The notes beneath the pieces were generated by a model that worked only from the letters and a program-made list of their open reading frames with translations, was not told the DNA's origin and made no database searches. A stretch of 64,000 nucleotides of DNA, from the NCBI RefSeq assembly GCF_003201285.1, contig NZ_QICS01000003.1, positions 186,001 to 250,000 of the forward strand, in the 5' to 3' direction. Positions 62,787 to 64,000 of this stretch are shown here, in pieces (position 1 is the first letter of the stretch; the number at the start of each line of letters is the position of its first letter). The translations under genes and the position numbers were made by a program. The stretch comes from Lachnotalea glycerini. GTDB lineage: Bacteria > Bacillota > Clostridia > Lachnospirales > Lachnospiraceae.

Positions 62787-64000
62787 TTACCCAGCCACTT
62801 CCACAGCATTTTCCTTAATCTCATTCACCAACTTCACAATTTCTGCCTGTCTCTTACTATCAAACAGCTTCACAAAACTCATTGGCTTATCAAACGGCGG
62901 TTTCATCAGTTCCGTTATATTTTCTATATATCCGTTCTGCTCCACATAATCCACAATCTTTTTCACAAAAACGATCTGCTGTTGGTTCAGTGATTCATCA
63001 TTGATAAACTTAGAAAATGCTTTCATCGCAGCTTCATGCTCTAGTTTTGCAATCTTACGGATAAGAAGACCAAATGGTGTATCTCCGAACTCTCTTTTGT
63101 AATCTTCTTCATCGCCAAGTTCTTTCGTAAAGATGCTTTCGAGTGCCTGATAGTCTCCCAATTCCAGTTTTACATTATTACGAAGCTTCCAGATTGCAAT
63201 ATGATCTTTATGCTGTTCTATGTATCGATTCACTTTTAATCGGTAATCTTCAAAATCATATGCTGCATCTAATATGTCGCCTTCCTTTCGAGATAGAACC
63301 GGATCTGCAAGACTTGTCATAATTGGGCGTTTACCAGTGCCCTCATCCACCGTAAGTTTAATCAAATCTCTTAATTCTACACGGATTTTTTCAAAAAGCA
63401 AAATATCACCAGAAGCCCAGAATTCATCTGTTGTTACAGTCTGAATCAAAGAAAGTTTTTCTTTAATCTTAGGAATAATAGCTTTTTGTTCTAATGCTCC
63501 CATCAATGTGCAGACCTGATTTTTTGCTTTCTTAAATCCAGGCAACATCTCCATCTGCGCAATCATTAAACCATACATCAGATTATCAAATCGCTTTGCA
63601 TACTCATCTTTATCATCCATCGTTACCAATGGTGCTACATGTCGAGACAAATCATGATAATCCTGTTCAGCGATACAGGTAAATGCTTCTTGCTTTTCGA
63701 ATTTTTCCACATGGCGAAGCTGCATGTGTACTGCAACCAGTTCTTTGTTGAGTGACTGTACTTGCTGTAGCACCGTAATTACAAGCTCATTTCTCCAGTT
63801 CTGGTATTCCGTTCCTAAGAAATCTGCCGACTGAAGATTTTGAATTAATCGGACTCTTTTGCTAAAAATCTTTTCGCTCAAGCTTTCTGTATCTTTTCCT
63901 TCAATACCTTCTTTATTTTCACGAAAGTACTCAAAGTTTCCGCAGTAATCGAAGATATAAAATCTCTTTTTATCTGTATACTCTCCATCCTGTCTGTCAA
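62787..64000 (-). CDS. hsdR: Type I restriction enzyme R subunit, C-terminal part
   Basis: The frame stays open to the right window edge, where it reads FDYCGNFEYFRENKEG, the end of the HsdR helicase region; the common TTG-start call at 63881 is an artefact of the missing 5' end. Visible residues (about 404) cover the C-terminal helical domain that docks to the methylase (SKRVRLIQNLQSADFLGTEY, then GALEQKAIIPKIKEKLSLIQ and QQQIVFVKKIVDYVEQNGYI). The nuclease and most of the helicase parts lie outside. HsdM and HsdS should be further right; the downstream methyltransferase is of another type. Confidence 0.92.
   Translation of the reverse strand, partial: DRQDGEYTDKKRFYIFDYCGNFEYFRENKEGIEGKDTESLSEKIFSKRVRLIQNLQSADFLGTEYQNWRNELVITVLQQVQSLNKELVAVHMQLRHVEKFEKQEAFTCIAEQDYHDLSRHVAPLVTMDDKDEYAKRFDNLMYGLMIAQMEMLPGFKKAKNQVCTLMGALEQKAIIPKIKEKLSLIQTVTTDEFWASGDILLFEKIRVELRDLIKLTVDEGTGKRPIMTSLADPVLSRKEGDILDAAYDFEDYRLKVNRYIEQHKDHIAIWKLRNNVKLELGDYQALESIFTKELGDEEDYKREFGDTPFGLLIRKIAKLEHEAAMKAFSKFINDESLNQQQIVFVKKIVDYVEQNGYIENITELMKPPFDKPMSFVKLFDSKRQAEIVKLVNEIKENAVEVAG

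Noticed and set aside
1-64000. CRISPR array, tRNA or rRNA genes
   Set aside because: No regularly spaced direct repeats of 25-40 bp and no cloverleaf or rRNA-like conserved stretch were seen on either strand.

Overview
The window is AT-rich DNA from a Gram-positive anaerobe, most likely a Lachnospiraceae/Clostridium-type Firmicute. This is inferred from strong AGGAGG-type ribosome binding sites, a YjdF gene with its RNA leader, a SpoIIM-family protein, YesM/YesN two-component regulators, TRAP and Liv-type transporters, and degenerate clostridial mobile elements. I saw no rRNA, tRNA or CRISPR array.

Layout. 1-2.9 kb: a siderophore-iron ABC importer (two FecCD permeases, the first cut by the window edge, and a lipoprotein receptor). 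3.1-3.7 kb: yjdF behind a candidate yjdF riboswitch. 3.7-6.3 kb: an AraC regulator and a two-gene ABC-2 exporter. 6.5-11.4 kb: two ABC ATPases, permeases, a SpoIIM/DUF95 protein and an unannotated 33-residue membrane peptide, a set that resembles circular-bacteriocin export/immunity loci. 11.7-13.3 kb: a YjbR-GNAT fusion and a chloramphenicol acetyltransferase-like protein.

13.5-28.4 kb: a catabolic block. A glycerate kinase and a five-gene Liv-type ABC importer lie downstream of a CdaR regulator. Divergent from them is an operon for an acyl-CoA ligase, CoA-transferase, SDR dehydrogenase and thiolase, followed by a LacI regulator and a second SDR. 28.5-35.4 kb: a YhaN/YhaO nuclease pair, a polar amino-acid importer with receptor and permease fused, and a small membrane protein. 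35.6-42.5 kb: a complete TRAP transporter with a YesM/YesN system and a second, membrane-anchored DctP protein, suggesting transport-coupled sensing.

42.5-54.6 kb is a mobile-element graveyard. It holds a truncated ISL3 transposase, a group II intron 3' remnant, a truncated IS481-type element fused to a truncated integrase, an internally deleted replication initiator, a small HTH protein, an XRE repressor with a perfect 25-bp palindromic operator, and several start-less fragments. Embedded in it is a B12-type radical SAM protein with an ABC exporter (45.7-49.4 kb).

54.6-64 kb is a defence island read leftward: type I HsdR (cut by the right edge), an N6-adenine methyltransferase, a 759-residue protein with two GHKL ATPase modules (N-terminal MORC/Hsp90-like, C-terminal histidine kinase), a stand-alone receiver protein, an HNH nuclease, a Schlafen/AlbA_2 protein and a TIGR04141/DUF6119 protein. 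The tightly packed methyltransferase, dual-GHKL kinase, receiver and HNH block is the best candidate here for an undescribed system: a phosphorelay that could gate a nuclease beside a DNA modification enzyme.
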